A stretch of 64,000 nt of DNA from contig NZ_AP024651.1 in NCBI RefSeq assembly GCF_019977295.1, positions 1,488,001 to 1,552,000 of the forward strand, written 5' to 3'. How positions within the stretch are numbered: position 1 is the first letter of the stretch; the number at the start of each line of letters is the position of its first letter. The position numbers and the translations under genes are program-made. This DNA is from Arthrobacter sp. StoSoilB20. Its GTDB lineage: Bacteria; Actinomycetota; Actinomycetes; Actinomycetales; Micrococcaceae. The notes under the pieces were generated by a model that saw only the letters and a list, made by a program, of their open reading frames with translations, searched no databases and was not told the DNA's origin. Positions 63,197 to 64,000 of the stretch are shown here, piece after piece.

Positions 63197-64000
63197 CTAG
63201 TTTCCTGCGCCGACGGTTTCGCTGCGGACCGGAATGGTCGACGCGATGAGCACGCCACCCTTTTCCTCATTGGTAGCCGGACGGATCTGGCCACGCTCCG
63301 GAACGAAGGAAATGGATTCGTCCTTCTGGTCGGGAGCATTGACGAAGGAGCGGAAACGGCGGAGGCGCTCCGGGTCCTTCAAAGTCTCTGCCCACTCGTC
63401 CTCGTAGGTGTCGATGTGCTTGGCCATGGCGGCCTCAAGCTCCTCGGCGATGCCCAGGGAGTCGTTGACCACCACTTCCTCGACGTGTTTGATGCCGCCG
63501 TCCAGCTCTTCCTGCCAGCGCGCGGTGCGCTGGAGGCGGTCGGCGGTGCGGATGTAGTACATGAGGTAGCGGTCGATGTACTTCAGCAGCGTTTCGTCGT
63601 CCAGGTCCTTGGCCAGCAGCTGGGCGTGTGCCGGAGTGGCACCGCCGTTTCCGCCTACGTAAAGGTTCCAGCCGTCCGCGGTGGCGATCACTCCCACGTC
63701 CTTGCCCCGGGCCTCGGCACACTCGCGGGCGCAACCGGAAACACCCATCTTCAGCTTGTGCGGGCTGCGGAGGCCGCGGTAGCGAAGCTCCAGCGCAATG
63801 GCCATGGCCACCGAATCCTGTACTCCGAAACGGCACCAGGTGGATCCAACACAGGACTTCACTGTGCGAAGGCTCTTGCCGTAAGCCTGCCCGGACTCGA
63901 AACCGGCATCCACCAGCTCCTTCCAGATGTCCGGGAGCTGCTCCAGCCGGGCACCGAACATATCGATGCGCTGGCCGCCGGTGATCTTGGTGTAGAGGTT
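63197..64000 (-). CDS. nirB: Nitrite reductase large subunit, C-terminal part (cut by window edge)
   Basis: About 267 C-terminal residues are visible, and the gene continues beyond the right end. The siroheme/4Fe-4S ligands are in TVKSCVGSTWCRFGVQDS (C-x5-C) and MGVSGCARECAEARGKDVGV (C-x3-C). GWNLYVGGNGGATPAHAQLL follows. The tail ends GGVLIASTIPVRSETVGAGN. This is NADH-dependent assimilatory nitrite reductase. The usual small subunit nirD does not follow, since cobA begins 9 bp later. The listed start is the window edge, not a real start. Confidence 0.94.
   Translation of the reverse strand, partial: NLYTKITGGQRIDMFGARLEQLPDIWKELVDAGFESGQAYGKSLRTVKSCVGSTWCRFGVQDSVAMAIALELRYRGLRSPHKLKMGVSGCARECAEARGKDVGVIATADGWNLYVGGNGGATPAHAQLLAKDLDDETLLKYIDRYLMYYIRTADRLQRTARWQEELDGGIKHVEEVVVNDSLGIAEELEAAMAKHIDTYEDEWAETLKDPERLRRFRSFVNAPDQKDESISFVPERGQIRPATNEEKGGVLIASTIPVRSETVGAGN

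Overview
The window is chromosomal DNA from a high-GC Gram-positive actinobacterium, most likely a member of the Micrococcaceae (Arthrobacter or Paenarthrobacter). The evidence is high GC at third codon positions, frequent GTG and TTG starts, ATGA/GTGA stop-start overlaps, and actinobacterial marker families: a Pmt mannosyltransferase, an RpfB-type resuscitation factor, an SCO4848-like membrane protein, DUF2505, and HemD fused to a winged helix. The gene order rpf-rsmA-ispE-ABC-F, tRNA-Gln-glmU-prs-rplY-pth, sufS-sufU and mfd is housekeeping backbone.

Layout. 1-12.3 kb: a truncated long-chain acyl-CoA ligase and pmt on the minus strand, divergent rsmI, gabD, a minus-strand moxR/DUF58/transglutaminase operon, and tatD. 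12.3-23.7 kb: rpfB behind a structured leader with an attenuator-like hairpin, rsmA, ispE, an ABC-F ATPase, two intergenic 32-bp repeat arrays around a VOC gene, a TetR regulator, tRNA-Gln(TTG), glmU-prs, rplY and pth. 23.8-32.2 kb: three large P-loop (STAND-like) proteins in a row. The first two end in a LuxR helix-turn-helix and the third does not. 32.3-42.2 kb: sufS, sufU, small membrane and lipid-binding-type proteins, an SDR-DUF2867 protein, mfd, a membrane hydrolase and deoC. 42.3-43.2 kb: a stand-alone FAD oxidoreductase.

43.4-52.5 kb holds the most striking accessory unit, a minus-strand operon of seven genes. It encodes a GMC oxidoreductase, a metallophosphoesterase with membrane segments, an alpha/beta hydrolase with a Cys in the nucleophile position, an acetoacetate-decarboxylase-fold protein, two small membrane proteins and a patatin. 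All six internal junctions are 4-bp stop/start overlaps. It looks like one membrane-linked lipid or sterol-modifying pathway whose substrate cannot be read from the sequence.

53.9-60.9 kb: SOS genes. umuD and umuC are 5 kb apart, yet each has an SOS-box-like site, and the two sites are exact reverse complements. Between them lies a lower-GC patch with a META-like lipoprotein, a secreted trypsin-like protease, small unknown genes and coding remnants. 61.0-64.0 kb: the minus-strand nitrite assimilation end of the window, with nirB (truncated), cobA (siroheme) and an NnaR-like HemD/winged-helix regulator.

In-frame 15-21 bp repeats occur inside four unrelated proteins (DUF58, LuxR-2, FAD oxidoreductase, GMC), and intergenic arrays of 17 and 32 bp also occur. 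Repeat expansion is therefore a recurring feature of this stretch.
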